Shown here: positions 17,438-27,649 of the stretch, piece after piece
Numbering within the stretch: position 1 is the first letter of the stretch
Layout: the number at the start of each line of letters is the position of its first letter
Assembly (NCBI GenBank): GCA_030065635.1
Contig: JASJDJ010000006.1
Span: 22,517 to 86,516, forward strand
Direction of reading: 5' to 3'
Length of the DNA stretch: 64,000 bases
From: Xenococcaceae cyanobacterium MO_188.B32
GTDB lineage: Bacteria; Cyanobacteriota; Cyanobacteriia; Cyanobacteriales; Xenococcaceae
Program-made: the position numbers and the translations under genes
The notes under the pieces: generated by a model
What the model saw: the letters and a program-made list of their open reading frames with translations, nothing else
What the model was told of the DNA's origin: nothing
Databases searched by the model: none

Positions 17438-18910
17438 TTAATCTACGACTGCTGATAATTGACGATTAGAGTCTATCCCTTGACCATATTCTAAAACTGC
17501 TTTAGCTGCTTGTTTACCAGAAAGAGTAGCCCCTTCCATACTATCGATATAATCTTGTTGGGTGTAGCTACCAGCCAAGAAAAAGTTAGGAATAGGAGTT
17601 TTTTGTGCTGGACGATAAGGATCCATACCTGGTGCTTCCCGATATAGAGATTGAGCCAGTTTAACCACACTGTACCAAGTCATATTTAATTCCCGAGAAG
17701 AAGGAAATAACTCATGAACTTGCTCTAATACATGATGAGCGATCGCTTCATTTTTCTCTTTAATAAAGGGATCGCCAGGAGTCAATACTAGTTGTAGCAA
17801 AGAACCCTCTCCTGGTTTGTAATAATCTGCTGGACTAGCTAAAGCCAGATCGGCAAAGCAAGAAAAATCTGCATCGGGAGTATATAGTAAATTATCTAGA
17901 CCTTCGGCTTGTTCTAGTTGTTTTCTTTTGGCTGGGTCATGTAGTTCTGTTACCCAACCATCAAAGCGTAATTGAACTGTAGCTACAGGAACAGCATCTA
18001 GTTTGTAGATATTGTCAAATTCTGACCATTTACGCCATTCTTGAGGCAAAATACGCTGAACTCCCGGTACATCAACCGCAAATACATAAGCGTCGGCAGT
18101 AACTGTTTCTTCTGTCTCTCCGTTGGCAACTACTATACCTTTAACTTTAGTTGCTTCTCCTTCGGTATACAGAATTTCCCTAACTCGGCGACGAGTATAA
18201 ATTTTCGCCCCTCTAGCTTCTAAGTATTCTACGATTGGCTTATGGAGATATTCGTGGGGAGAACCTTCTAACATCCGCAGTACTGAAGCTTCAGTTTTAG
18301 CAGCAAAAAGCTGAAAAATAGTTAGCATACAGCGAGCAGAAATATTTTCTGTATCGATAAATCCTAAAGCATAAGCGATGGGATTCCACATTTTATCAAG
18401 ACTACCTTGATTACCCCCATGCTTGCGAAACCAATCGGCAAAACTAATCGAATCTAGGTCGCGAATGGTTTTCATCGCCCCTTCAAAATCGATTAAACCT
18501 CTAACTATGGGACTAGTACCTAATGCCAAAGAATTAGTAATTTTATCAACGGCTGAGAGTTGAGAAGTCCTAAAGAAAGCCTTTAAGCCGTTGAAGGGTG
18601 CCCCAGTTAAAAACCGAAAATCTAATTCTCCTACTCTTCCACCCTTATTAATGAAGGTATGAGTATGTTCTTTTAGGCGTAAATTTTCTCCTGCACCTAC
18701 TTTACGCATTAATTCAAACAAATTGTAGTAGCAGCCAAAAAAGACGTGCAAACCCATTTCAATGTGATTGCCTTCTTTATCTACCCAACTGCCAACTTTC
18801 CCGCCAACAAAAGGACGAGATTCAAATATTTCTACTTCATTGCCGGCATCGACTAAATCGATAGCTGTTGCCATGCCAGCTAGACCTGCACCTACGATTG
18901 CAACCCTCAT
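17438..18910 (-). CDS. crtQ: 9,9'-di-cis-zeta-carotene desaturase
   Basis: CrtQ (ZDS) introduces two double bases into zeta-carotene to give prolycopene in the plant-type carotenoid route, using FAD at the membrane surface. The 490-residue protein starts with the dinucleotide-binding motif [17 protein letters not shown] and continues with [16 protein letters not shown]. The C-terminal flavin motif [23 protein letters not shown] is intact. Length is typical. Its two downstream SRPBCC genes are co-directional and closely spaced. Confidence 0.95.
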   Translation of the reverse strand: MRVAIVGAGLAGMATAIDLVDAGNEVEIFESRPFVGGKVGSWVDKEGNHIEMGLHVFFGCYYNLFELMRKVGAGENLRLKEHTHTFINKGGRVGELDFRFLTGAPFNGLKAFFRTSQLSAVDKITNSLALGTSPIVRGLIDFEGAMKTIRDLDSISFADWFRKHGGNQGSLDKMWNPIAYALGFIDTENISARCMLTIFQLFAAKTEASVLRMLEGSPHEYLHKPIVEYLEARGAKIYTRRRVREILYTEGEATKVKGIVVANGETEETVTADAYVFAVDVPGVQRILPQEWRKWSEFDNIYKLDAVPVATVQLRFDGWVTELHDPAKRKQLEQAEGLDNLLYTPDADFSCFADLALASPADYYKPGEGSLLQLVLTPGDPFIKEKNEAIAHHVLEQVHELFPSSRELNMTWYSVVKLAQSLYREAPGMDPYRPAQKTPIPNFFLAGSYTQQDYIDSMEGATLSGKQAAKAVLEYGQGIDSNRQLSAVVD

Positions 18911-19016
18911 TCGAGCCTATTTCCCCTTAATTTTCTTTACATATTGTAATGTATTTCACCTCAAGTTCGAATGACCACTTTTAATAAATCGAGATTATTA
19001 ACTCCCTACTAACTAC

Positions 19017-19652
19017 TCACTCTTCTTCTAGTTTTTCTTCAGCCAGAGATTTGAGCTTATTGTAAAATGCAGAAACATCGGGGAGAGGGGTAAACTCATG
19101 TATGGGTGGTTTTTCGGGGCTAGGGCGCGATCGATTTTTCTGCTGGGGTCTTTCTAAATTAGATGGAGTAGAGTCGATCGATTCTGGTGCTGATTTAGTC
19201 GTATCTTTGTGGCTATTTTCGGTATTATTATCTATTTGAGTTTGTGCTTGGAGAGGAAAAGATTCCGAAGCGATTGACTTATTTTTACCTAAAGCAGCAA
19301 TTTTTTCCTCTAATATTTTTTCTTCTAATGATGAAGTAACAGAAGTATTGTCAGGTAGTTCGGTAGAATTTCGAGGCAATTTACGACAAATTAACCGCTC
19401 AAATTCATGACTGAAATGAGGATTAGGATTACCTACCCTTGCCCAAACACTCAAAATCTGTTCGACAGAAATAGCTTTGTACCGTCCCAAATAAAGAGCT
19501 TCAATTATGGCTAGACGAATCCAATTGGCATGATATGTATTAAGCCAGTGACTAATTATTTCTTCTATCGTGTACCCATGTAAATCTAAGCCGTAACTGT
19601 TCATTAACTCGACAGTCTGAGAAATATTTGGGTCATTATCGAACTCTCTCAT
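19017..19652 (-). CDS. Conserved cyanobacterial hypothetical protein
   Basis: The 211-residue protein (ATG at 19652; a TTG at 19670 would add six residues) has a helical N-terminal domain with several Trp/Tyr-rich segments (EEIISHWLNTYHANWIRLAIIEALYLGRYKAISVEQILSVW is the region, about residues 30-75). A charged, disordered, Ser/Pro/Gln-rich second half follows. The first half resembles DNA-binding or DnaD-like helical bundles only in general character. No enzyme motif seen. It lies alone upstream of crtQ on the same strand. Confidence 0.65.
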   Translation of the reverse strand: MREFDNDPNISQTVELMNSYGLDLHGYTIEEIISHWLNTYHANWIRLAIIEALYLGRYKAISVEQILSVWARVGNPNPHFSHEFERLICRKLPRNSTELPDNTSVTSSLEEKILEEKIAALGKNKSIASESFPLQAQTQIDNNTENSHKDTTKSAPESIDSTPSNLERPQQKNRSRPSPEKPPIHEFTPLPDVSAFYNKLKSLAEEKLEEE

Positions 19653-20055
19653 GCACTTTAGAACAATCAAACCATTTGCATTTAGTTTTTATCCTAAGTC
19701 ATATACACTAGTTGGCAAAGTAAAATTATTTCCTGAGTGCGGGTATGATAGGGAAGCACGTCTCCTGCACTCTATAAGCCCTGCCCAAATTTTACTTCAG
19801 CACCGAGCGGATGTATTTTAACCTGTTTAACCTTACTATAATGTCCTTCTTTGTTTACTCAGCTTTTGCGCTCGGCATTGCCATATAAACTAAAATATAA
19901 CCTTATAATCGGTAAGTGTAAGTATCTAGTTTTTAATATAATTCAAGTAATTATACAATTGCTCAAACTCTTGTTGTATAAATATTTGATGTCAAAAGTG
20001 CAAAGACGAGCTACCCCGAAGGAAAAATTAGACAAAGTTGGGTAATTATAAATAA
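19653..20055. other. Intergenic spacer
   Basis: About 400 bp between divergent genes. It contains the 80-bp hairpin element at 19718-19797. A 64-codon frame ending at 20045 is AT-driven and lacks protein character, so it is not called. Confidence 0.5.
19718..19797. repeat. 80-bp nested hairpin element (MITE-like or structured RNA)
   Basis: Outer arms AAGTAAAATT (19718-19727) and AATTTTACTT (19788-19797) are perfect complements. Inside, GAGTGCGGG (19735-19743) pairs with CTCCTGCACTC (about 19762-19772) apart from small bulges. The length is close to the hairpins at 60471-60554 and 61941-62019, though the sequences differ. Confidence 0.55.
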
Positions 20056-20739
20056 ATGCTGACTAATCTAAAGCAGTGGTTAAGATCGACTATCAAACCT
20101 GTTGTCACAGACTGCCTTTTAGGCTTGGAAGTTATTATTAGTCCTGTCAAACCCCACAAACATATTAAAGAATCTTTCTTTCTTAAGTTAGCAAATTCTT
20201 TACCCCGCAGCCACAGAAGCGATCGCCGACTTCGCCCTTATTTACTGGCTAAAGCTGGAGTTAATATATCTAACGGTACTGTTTGGAATGGGCTAGAAAT
20301 CAGACCGATAGGCGCAGCTTCCAGAATAACTATTGGTCAGGGATGTTTTATTAATAGTGGAGTTCGTTTTGAATGCGCGCCTGAAGTAACTATTGAGATT
20401 GGCAATAGGGTACAAATTGGTTCTAGATGTTCTTTTGAGACGATGAACCATTCCGTCGTGTTACTAGAAAAAAATAAACGGGGAGGATTTCCTCAATCAA
20501 TTGTTGTCGAAGATGATGTGTGGCTGGCAGCTAGAGTTACTGTTTTACCAGGAGTCCGTATTGGCAGAGGTAGTGTAGTTGCAGCAGGAGCAGTAGTCAC
20601 TAAAGATGTACCTCCTTTTACCCTAGTTGGCGGAGTTCCGGCACGGAAAATTAGGAAGATAGAAAGCGATCGATCTTTGTCAATTATCAGCGAACAGTCA
20701 AAGCTCGACAGGTTAAATTCTCCGACACTCTGTGACTGA
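20056..20739 (+). CDS. Hexapeptide-repeat acyltransferase (LbH, CatB/maltose acetyltransferase-like)
   Basis: The 227-residue protein has a left-handed beta-helix built of hexapeptide repeats from about residue 80 to 190 (SRITIGQGCFINSG, VTIEIGNRVQIGSRC, VRIGRGSVVAAGAVVTKDVPPFTLVGGVPARKI). The catalytic-type histidine lies in ETMNHSVV. Proteins of this group transfer acetyl or other acyl groups to sugars. It faces a convergent sulfatase pseudogene and may once have worked in the same polysaccharide-modifying set, but that is conjecture. Confidence 0.88.
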   Translation: MLTNLKQWLRSTIKPVVTDCLLGLEVIISPVKPHKHIKESFFLKLANSLPRSHRSDRRLRPYLLAKAGVNISNGTVWNGLEIRPIGAASRITIGQGCFINSGVRFECAPEVTIEIGNRVQIGSRCSFETMNHSVVLLEKNKRGGFPQSIVVEDDVWLAARVTVLPGVRIGRGSVVAAGAVVTKDVPPFTLVGGVPARKIRKIESDRSLSIISEQSKLDRLNSPTLCD

Positions 20740-20766
20740 TAACTGTTAACTGGTGACTGGTTACTG

Positions 20767-22886
20767 TTAAATGGGTCTGGGCTCTAATTCGAGGTGTTTT
20801 TGGTTGATTTTTAAGCCTTTTTTCTGGGTATAATCTTCAGCATAAAGCTGAGAAATAGGTAATTTACCTAGATTTACTAAAATAGAACGAATAACCAAAC
20901 TGCGATCGATTAATGTTCCATCACTGGGTAGTTTAGCCAACTCCTCTAGTTGAGTAAGATAAGAATATAGTTGTTGACTATATTTTTCGCTCAAAGAAAT
21001 AGTTTCTAAAGAGGAATAAGCAGGGATCATTTTTTGTTCCAATTGAGTCATCAAGACTGGTAAGCCTAGATCGCTACGTCCCAAATAACAAACTGCTTCC
21101 GCAGCAGTAGCAGCCACTTCAGGATTAGTATCTTCCATGGCATTTAACAACGCGGGAGGACAATCACTGATAATTTGACGATTTCCTAGATGGGCAAGTC
21201 CCGATGCTCCCCAGAAACGAAATTCCGGGCGATCGCTCTGTAGGTACTCGAGCAATTTATCCAAGTTTTGGGGATTATCTGTACTGGCAATTTCTGCTGC
21301 TGTAATTAATTCGTTATGAGGATACTGGTTTTCTCTAACCCAAGTATATAAGGGTTGACTCTTTTCTCTAGCACTAATAATGATGAAACCCAGGTCTTTA
21401 ATTTCTCTGACGTGCTGAGAGATAGCGGAACGAAATTTACTTAAGATGTCTTTATAAGTTTCATTGTCAGCTAAATTTTTAAGCTCGAAAGGGTCTTCGT
21501 TCAAGTCGAACAGCATTTCTGTGGGCTTGGTTAAATAAGGCTGTCGCCAGATAGCGTTTTTATCTCGATTTTCTAGAATATACTTATCCCAAGCTGTATA
21601 AGAAGGAACTCCCCATTGATAAAAGTTCCTCAATCCCAAAGGTTTGTAAGGAATATAGTTGCGGATGTATTTAAATTGACCGTCAGTAGCAGCACGTGAG
21701 GGGTCGTAATGGTGTTGTTGATTGGTACGAAAGCCAAATTGTATCTTCTGTGGGATGGATTGATAATTACCCAAAAATGCTTTACCTTGCATCGAATCAA
21801 GAGGTCGAACATTTGCCACACTAAGAATTGTCGGCGCAAGATCGACAAAATTAATTAGCTGTTTACTTTTTGTTCCTGGTTCAATACCAGACAAATGTTG
21901 CCATCTCGGAGGAAGATAAACTATCAGGGGTACTCGCAATCCTGTTTCATAAACAAATCCTTTTCCTCTAGGTAAAACACCACCATGGTCGGCGAAAAAG
22001 AAAATAATGGTATTGTCTTCTAGGTTTTGTTTGGTTAAATCTTCTAAAAATAAACCTACCCAGCGATCGACTTCTTGAATTCCTTCTAAATGAAAAGCAT
22101 AATCAGAACGGATTTCTGGTAAATCTGGTAAGTATGAAGGTAATTCTAGCTTAGATGGATTTAATCCCTCTCGCTCAAAGTCTCGTCTTCCTTGCAGATG
22201 AAACGACCTTACCCGATTCATATGGGTCGCGGTAAAGTTAAAAACCGAAAAAAATGGGCGATCGCGTTGGCGACGAGAGCTATTATAGGTTGCAGTAGCA
22301 GAACATTCATCCCAGACCTTACATTCTGATGACTTAGAATTGTAATCCGTCTTAGGAGTCGCGCAAAAATAACTTACCTATTTCAGATTAATTTGAACAA
22401 GGATTGAATAAATCGATTGCTTGACCAGCAAAAGTTATACTTCTCAATCAATATTCACAAATGGGAAACTTATTACCACGCGACTCCTTATGGTTATTAG
22501 TACAAAAATATCCTGCTCGCTGAAGAAATTTAGTAAAGAGATAAAGTTTTGGCGGTACAGAATACTTCTGACGATGGTAATCTGTTCCATAAGATGTGGC
22601 ATAAGAACCACTAATAATACTCGCCCTTGCCGGGGAGCATTGTGGCGCAGTAGACCAAGCATTTAAAAACTGAATACCTTTTTCTGCCAAACTATCAATA
22701 TTAGGAGTTTTAACTGACTGGTTGCCATAACAACCAAATTCGTAATAGCTACTGTCTTCTACCGTCAACCAGAGAATATTAGGTTTTTCTGGAGAAGAAT
22801 TATTTTCTGTATTGAGACAACTCTGTGCAGCCAGCAACAAAGTTGTAGAGGTAGCCGTGTTTAATAAATTTGCGTCGATTAAGCAT
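20767..22886 (-). pseudogene. Sulfatase (N-terminal Tat signal, C-terminal HEAT-like repeats), disrupted by a MITE and a frameshift
   Basis: The N-terminal part (from 22840) holds the sulfatase motif CSPARASIISG, whose cysteine is matured to formylglycine, and the metal motif around VEDSSYYEFGCYGN. The C-terminal part (from about 22353 down to 20767) holds FFFADHGGVLPRG, a second metal site, and then HEAT-like repeats (about the last 170 residues). The two parts are split by a 133-bp insert. Removing the insert plus one TSD joins NNH to KTDYNS in frame. Upstream, MLNRRKFIKHG (from 22886) is a twin-arginine signal that continues into STTLLLAAQSC only after a one-base shift near 22845-22850. 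The gene is dead by two independent lesions. Confidence 0.9.
22355..22487. mobile_element. 133-bp MITE inserted in the sulfatase gene
   Basis: The element has terminal inverted repeats: GGAGTCGCG is perfect at both ends and similarity extends imperfectly to about 32 bp (22 of 32 positions by eye). It is flanked by a 3-bp target duplication TTA (22352-22354 and 22488-22490). It encodes nothing. A TNA-type 3-bp duplication is known for IS5-family (IS1031/IS427-type) elements, so it may be mobilised by such a transposase; that is inference. Confidence 0.9.
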
Positions 22887-22918
22887 TAGTTTAAATATGA
22901 AAATATTTTAGGAAAAAG

Positions 22919-24913
22919 TTATTTCTCTTCTGGCATCCATACACTTGTAAGTGACTCTGATGTAAGTGACTCTGACCATTTTTTCACATAGGTATTATTA
23001 TTAACTACCAATTGATTGATAGGTTTATCTCCACGGTTTCTCACAGCAAGAATAGCGCAGGGAGTAAAATTACTGTAGGGCGGGTTTTGACCTTTGAGCG
23101 CCGAAACGTTTTCTGGCGGAATATTTTCGATACGAATTGGTTGTTTGCTTTGCTGAAATAACACCCACAAAGGATATTCCCAATATTCGTTACCAACGGT
23201 TGCTCCTGTTCCTAAAGATAAGCCCACGTTAGTACATTGACTAGATAATATTTGATTAACTGCCTTGGTATATGGTTCTTGTATTTGAGGTCGATTAATA
23301 AAGTACTGTTCGCTTCGGCTCATATTAAAAATATTAGCTTCTGCTGCGATCGGTCGAAATTTATTCTGGAACACCCAAGGAAAAGAAGTGATAATTAATA
23401 AAATAGCTACACCATTAACTAATTTTTGTAAGGGGACTTGAGCTAAAACTGTACCAACAAAAGCAGCTAATAAAAGAAAAGCTGATAAATGATGGCGAGG
23501 CTGATAAATTTGAATTTTTAGTAACAGACAAAGGAGTAAAAAACCACTAATACTCGCTAAGAGATAAACTAGGAGAAATTTATTATTGCGTAATTTTTTT
23601 TGCAAAATAAAATAACTAATTAATATCAAAATTAGAAAAAAATGAAGCGGGTTTCCTGCTGTATTTTCATCGAATGATAATCCAGATACACCTCTATAAG
23701 AACCTGCGGTGATGCGTGGATCGTACATATCGACTCCTATTAAGTCATGAAATATCAATATTAATTTATTGGCTATTCCTGTAATGGGAGTAATTACTTT
23801 TTGTAAACCTAAATTTCTGACTATATCTAGATGTAAAGCCAGGTTTCTTAGTACATTAGAAATAAATGTAGGTACACTAAAAACTTCAATTTTGTACGCT
23901 GCTGAAAAGTTATCTGGTGCACCAATGATTGAGTCAAATAAACTAAAATTGCGCCAATAATGATTAATATTTAACAGTAGGGCAACTCCTGTAGTTAAGC
24001 CAATTACTTTCCAACCTCGCCATTGCCAGTGTGACTGCCAAATTTTTACCAAACCAAACCATACCATAAAAGGAAAAGCATAAAGATAACCAGATGATTT
24101 AGTCAATAATGCTAATCCTAAACTAGCCCCAACAAAAAAATAAAGGCTTGGCTGATTTTTATTTTTAATTGACAACAAAACAAAATAAGCTAAACAAACT
24201 AACCAAAAGCCGACAACATAATCATTTTGAGTACTAGAAGCCTGAAGAATTCCCATAGGAATGGTGGCACAAAATACTGCTGCAAAAACTTGTCCCCGTA
24301 CATTAGCATTTAATTCTTGAGCAATTAAAGATACACCGATAATACTGCCAATTGAACTAAACCACTGTACCAAATTAGCAAAGCGATCGCTCCCACTCAA
24401 AATCTGTAAGTGCATAATCGCAAATTCAGCGAAAGGTGGATGAAATAACTGTGGTAAATTGTAAGTTGGATAATGAGCAACACTTTGGTTTTGTATCCAA
24501 TGAACTACTCTACTCATGTGATAGGTCATGGAATCCCAAGTATTAGGTGGTGCAACTATAGCAATCAAGCCCACAATTGCCATAATCAAAATAATACTTA
24601 TTAACAATACAACTAAAAAAGCAGAAAGATTATGAATAATTAGTTTGACATTTGGTAAAAATATAGTTTGCTGTTTATCCTGTTTTTTCTGCTTAAAATA
24701 AATTCTCAATAGAAGGAGGCAAAAAATAATCCAAGCAAGTAAAATACCAGGAAAATTTACTAAATTTAACCAACTTAATATTTCAGTTGTTAACGTTAAA
24801 AAACATCCCCAAACTACTGCTGCCGATAAAAAGCTTTTGCGCCAATTTTTGTAGATATCGGCAAATATAACACTCAAAGTTAATATAGAAAGTAAAAGTA
24901 AAATAGCGAGCAT
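22919..24913 (-). CDS. GT-C type membrane glycosyltransferase (family 39-like)
   Basis: A 664-residue protein with about 12 membrane segments and a soluble C-terminal domain from about residue 540. A conserved first-loop region (PPNTWDSMTYHMSRVVHWIQNQS) carries the acidic residue expected for GT-C enzymes, which take sugars from polyprenyl-phosphate carriers. The following STQNDYVVGFW segment is typical of this cyanobacterial group. The gene ends just before the start of the sulfatase pseudogene on the same strand, so both may once have been one unit. The sugar and acceptor are unknown. Confidence 0.78.
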   Translation of the reverse strand: MLAILLLLSILTLSVIFADIYKNWRKSFLSAAVVWGCFLTLTTEILSWLNLVNFPGILLAWIIFCLLLLRIYFKQKKQDKQQTIFLPNVKLIIHNLSAFLVVLLISIILIMAIVGLIAIVAPPNTWDSMTYHMSRVVHWIQNQSVAHYPTYNLPQLFHPPFAEFAIMHLQILSGSDRFANLVQWFSSIGSIIGVSLIAQELNANVRGQVFAAVFCATIPMGILQASSTQNDYVVGFWLVCLAYFVLLSIKNKNQPSLYFFVGASLGLALLTKSSGYLYAFPFMVWFGLVKIWQSHWQWRGWKVIGLTTGVALLLNINHYWRNFSLFDSIIGAPDNFSAAYKIEVFSVPTFISNVLRNLALHLDIVRNLGLQKVITPITGIANKLILIFHDLIGVDMYDPRITAGSYRGVSGLSFDENTAGNPLHFFLILILISYFILQKKLRNNKFLLVYLLASISGFLLLCLLLKIQIYQPRHHLSAFLLLAAFVGTVLAQVPLQKLVNGVAILLIITSFPWVFQNKFRPIAAEANIFNMSRSEQYFINRPQIQEPYTKAVNQILSSQCTNVGLSLGTGATVGNEYWEYPLWVLFQQSKQPIRIENIPPENVSALKGQNPPYSNFTPCAILAVRNRGDKPINQLVVNNNTYVKKWSESLTSESLTSVWMPEEK

Positions 24914-25499
24914 GGCAATTTAATTTTTATAGGTATGTATTTTTGGGCATAAACATACAGTACAATATCGTTCTCTATAATCCCATCAGTCTCTAATTAA
25001 TGGGCTTGAGATAGGCTCTTTTAAGAGTTTTAGAGTATTGGAAGCACCCCGTGTTGATTCTCAATCATTGGAATAAGTCAAGAAAAAATAGCCTAAATTT
25101 AACAAAAATTAACTTTTTGTAATAAATCTTGCTATAATATTCAGAGTACGGTGCAATCTAATTCTTTGAAAAAGGCAGTTTTAGAGAGAGTCAAGATTGA
25201 GAATAATGCTACTGCCTTAGAGTTAGAATACTGTCAGGTATAGATTCATACACCAAGCTGAAATCCTGTAGCCTACTCGTAGTTTGAAGTAAATATTGCC
25301 AGCAATTACCAGGTTGGTAACGAAATCGTGTAGTCTGTCTTTATGGTGCAAATAATAATAGATTGATTTTGCGTTTATTATTTTATATTGAGATACAGAA
25401 CGCAATTATTAGATTGACTTAATTAAAAATCGATCGACATACTGCTGTTGGTAGACCAAGAATACTCTAACAGCCCTAACCCATTAATAATAAAGCTCA
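24914..25499. other. Long intergenic spacer with a strong promoter
   Basis: This 586-bp spacer lies between divergent genes. It holds a good sigma70-type promoter at 25109-25138 and inverted segments (GATTCTCAATC near 25057, GATTGAGAAT near 25194). The stretch after the promoter (about 25145-25499) could be a long leader for the histidine kinase or a separate small RNA. No coding frame is convincing. Confidence 0.5.
25109..25138 (+). promoter_or_regulatory. Sigma70-type promoter with extended -10
   Basis: TTAACT (25109-25114), an 18-bp spacer and TATAAT (25133-25138) preceded by TGC make a near-consensus promoter. Transcription would start about 25145, roughly 355 nt before the histidine kinase start. 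A GGCAGT/ACTGCC stem follows in the leader (about 25173-25218). Confidence 0.55.
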
Positions 25500-27506
25500 A
25501 TGAGCAGTTCTAATTCTCTGCTGCAAGATTTATTGGCAGATTTTCCAGAAATACGTTCGCAAATCTATTTTAAGTCTTCTTTAGTAGCCTTAGCTCGTGC
25601 CATGGAAGACTTAGTGTTAGCTGGAGATGATGTACCTCTAGTTATCGTCAACTATCAACAAGAGCGATTTTTCCGCAGAGATGTTCGTCGCTATGAAAAA
25701 ATAGCACAATGGACAGACCAGGTGTATGTTCTAGCAGCACCAGAACAAGAATCTGATTGGACTGTAGGAACCAACCAAAATTATGAAGCGATCGCCCTAA
25801 GAGCGTCAGATAATTTAGTTAAGGAAAGACAGCTTGTAATAGTAGGAGAACACTATACAGCTTGTTTAGTCGGTTATGAAAAATCCGTACAAGATAAAAT
25901 CGAAACCCCTATGGAACAGGGAGCAAGATTTGAAGGGTTATGGAGTTTCGACCGTCAGATTTGTCAAGCTGCTGCTAATTGGCTACTAGAGCGTATTATG
26001 AATTATCGTCCCGAACTAGAAGCAAAAATAGAACAAGCAAAACAACTTTATACTTTAACTACTAAAACACCAGCCAAATCTTTTTTGCTGACATCTCATT
26101 CAGTCGATTTAGGTATTTTTGCACAACGTCTAATTACCTATTTACAAGCAGGACAATATAAACTGCTCAAAGCTTATAAAGTTATTGCCCTCGGCGCAAG
26201 AAGAGAAAGATTAATTAATACCATTACCTCCGCTTTAAGGAGTTCTCTCAATCCGCAAGAAATTTTGCAGATAACTGTCAGAGAGTTAGGAAAACTATTT
26301 CCTCAGTGTCGCTGTTTGCTCTATCGGTTAAATTCTCAAAATAATGAAGTAAAAATCGAATATGAGTATGTCGGAGCGCGGATGCCTTCTTTATTGGGGC
26401 AAAAATGGCTAGTAACTAAAAACTCTCTCTTTTTGGCAGCCCAAGCCTCAAATGCTCCTTTAGCGATCGATGATGTCCAACAGAATAATTATTTACAAAA
26501 CAATTCCTATCTCCAAAAAACTATTCAACAAGCAGCTATTCGTGCCTGGCTGCTGGTTCCTATCCGCTATCAAGGAAGATTATTGGGGATGTTGGAGTTA
26601 CATTATGGTGGAGAAGAAACTTATCAGTGGAACAAAGGAGATATTACTCTAGTAGAAGCGATCGCTACCCAAGTAGGAGTTGCACTCGCTCAAGCTAGTG
26701 CCTACCATGAATTAATCGAGCTTAACTCCCAGTTAGAAGCAATGGAGCGCATCCAGAGTAACTTAATCGCGATCGTGGGACACGAGCTAAGAACTCCTCT
26801 ATCAACTATTCTCATTTTTTTAGAAAGCCTGGCTAGTGAACCGGGTATGCCCGATGATTTGCTTCAAATTATGCTCGATACTGCTTTAGGCGATGCCGAA
26901 AGACTCCGCCAATTGATTCAGGATTTTTTAACCCTATCTAAGCTAGAAACGGGCAATCCTTACCGCCGTCCAGAGCCAGTACAATTACAGTATGTCATTG
27001 AGCTTGCGCTACAAAGAATACGAACTATCGATCGAGATGATGATTTACCTGAAATTAGAGTAGAGTTACCTCACCAGTTACCTTCTGTGTTAGCAGATGC
27101 AGAAGGATTAGTAGAAGTATTTACTAAACTGCTCAATAATGCTTGTAAATTTACTCCGTCGGAAGGGTTTATTAACATTAATGCTCTTATTCTGTCTAAC
27201 TTAGAAGTAGAAGTAGACGATTTGTCCTCATCGGAGATATCACATCGTCTTCCCTCTATGCTAGAAATTATTGTTGCCGATACAGGGAGGGGAATTGAGC
27301 CTTCCCAACTAGAAACAATTTTTCAGCGTTTTTCCCAAGAAGAAAGGTTTTTACGACGCAGTACTAGTGGTATTGGCTTAGGATTAGCCATTTGTCGTCG
27401 TATTGTTAACAATATGGGGGGGGAAATTTGGGCAACTTCGGCAGGGAAAAATCAAGGTAGTCAATTCCATTTCACCGTACCCATCGAATCATTTAGTGAA
27501 GATTAG
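25500..27506 (+). CDS. Sensor histidine kinase with DICT, GAF, HisKA and HATPase_c domains
   Basis: The 668-residue cytoplasmic kinase opens with a DICT sensory domain (about 20-170; DLVLAGDDVPLVIVNYQQERFFRR region), then a GAF domain (about 235-400), HisKA with the phospho-acceptor His428 in IVGHELRTPLS, and an HATPase_c domain with N box (NNACKFTPSEG), G1 (DTGRGIEP) and G2 (STSGIGLGLAICRRI). No membrane segments. DICT is a signalling domain frequent in cyanobacteria, often linked with light or redox sensors. No response regulator is adjacent, so the partner is unknown. Confidence 0.93.
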   Translation: MSSSNSLLQDLLADFPEIRSQIYFKSSLVALARAMEDLVLAGDDVPLVIVNYQQERFFRRDVRRYEKIAQWTDQVYVLAAPEQESDWTVGTNQNYEAIALRASDNLVKERQLVIVGEHYTACLVGYEKSVQDKIETPMEQGARFEGLWSFDRQICQAAANWLLERIMNYRPELEAKIEQAKQLYTLTTKTPAKSFLLTSHSVDLGIFAQRLITYLQAGQYKLLKAYKVIALGARRERLINTITSALRSSLNPQEILQITVRELGKLFPQCRCLLYRLNSQNNEVKIEYEYVGARMPSLLGQKWLVTKNSLFLAAQASNAPLAIDDVQQNNYLQNNSYLQKTIQQAAIRAWLLVPIRYQGRLLGMLELHYGGEETYQWNKGDITLVEAIATQVGVALAQASAYHELIELNSQLEAMERIQSNLIAIVGHELRTPLSTILIFLESLASEPGMPDDLLQIMLDTALGDAERLRQLIQDFLTLSKLETGNPYRRPEPVQLQYVIELALQRIRTIDRDDDLPEIRVELPHQLPSVLADAEGLVEVFTKLLNNACKFTPSEGFININALILSNLEVEVDDLSSSEISHRLPSMLEIIVADTGRGIEPSQLETIFQRFSQEERFLRRSTSGIGLGLAICRRIVNNMGGEIWATSAGKNQGSQFHFTVPIESFSED

Positions 27507-27552
27507 TGAGCGGTTAGCATTATATACCAATACTGCTGTTAGATAATTTATC

Positions 27553-27605
27553 TTCGTGAGCGGGAAGACCCACGCCTACTCGCAGAGAGGCGATGGGAGT
27601 ACATC
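27553..27605. repeat. IS200/IS605-like subterminal palindrome, isolated copy
   Basis: GTGAGCGGGAAGACCCACGC and the following bases form an imperfect hairpin and resemble the palindrome at 6468-6507 and, more weakly, 39663-39713. No transposase is attached. It lies directly upstream of the antitoxin-like frame and may have replaced its original 5' end. Confidence 0.45.
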
Positions 27606-27649
27606 ACTAAAACTCGTAACCTACATATCCAAGCTAAGATATTACTAAG

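Noticed and set aside
19851..20045. 64-codon frame upstream of the acyltransferase
   Set aside because: Its Leu/Ile/Tyr/Lys-rich content is what AT-rich spacer gives by chance; no ribosome-binding site or conserved pattern.
25012..25025. GGCTCTTTTAAGAG as a possible ISL3 end
   Set aside because: The match to the GGCTCTT start is only seven bases; no transposase or second end is near.
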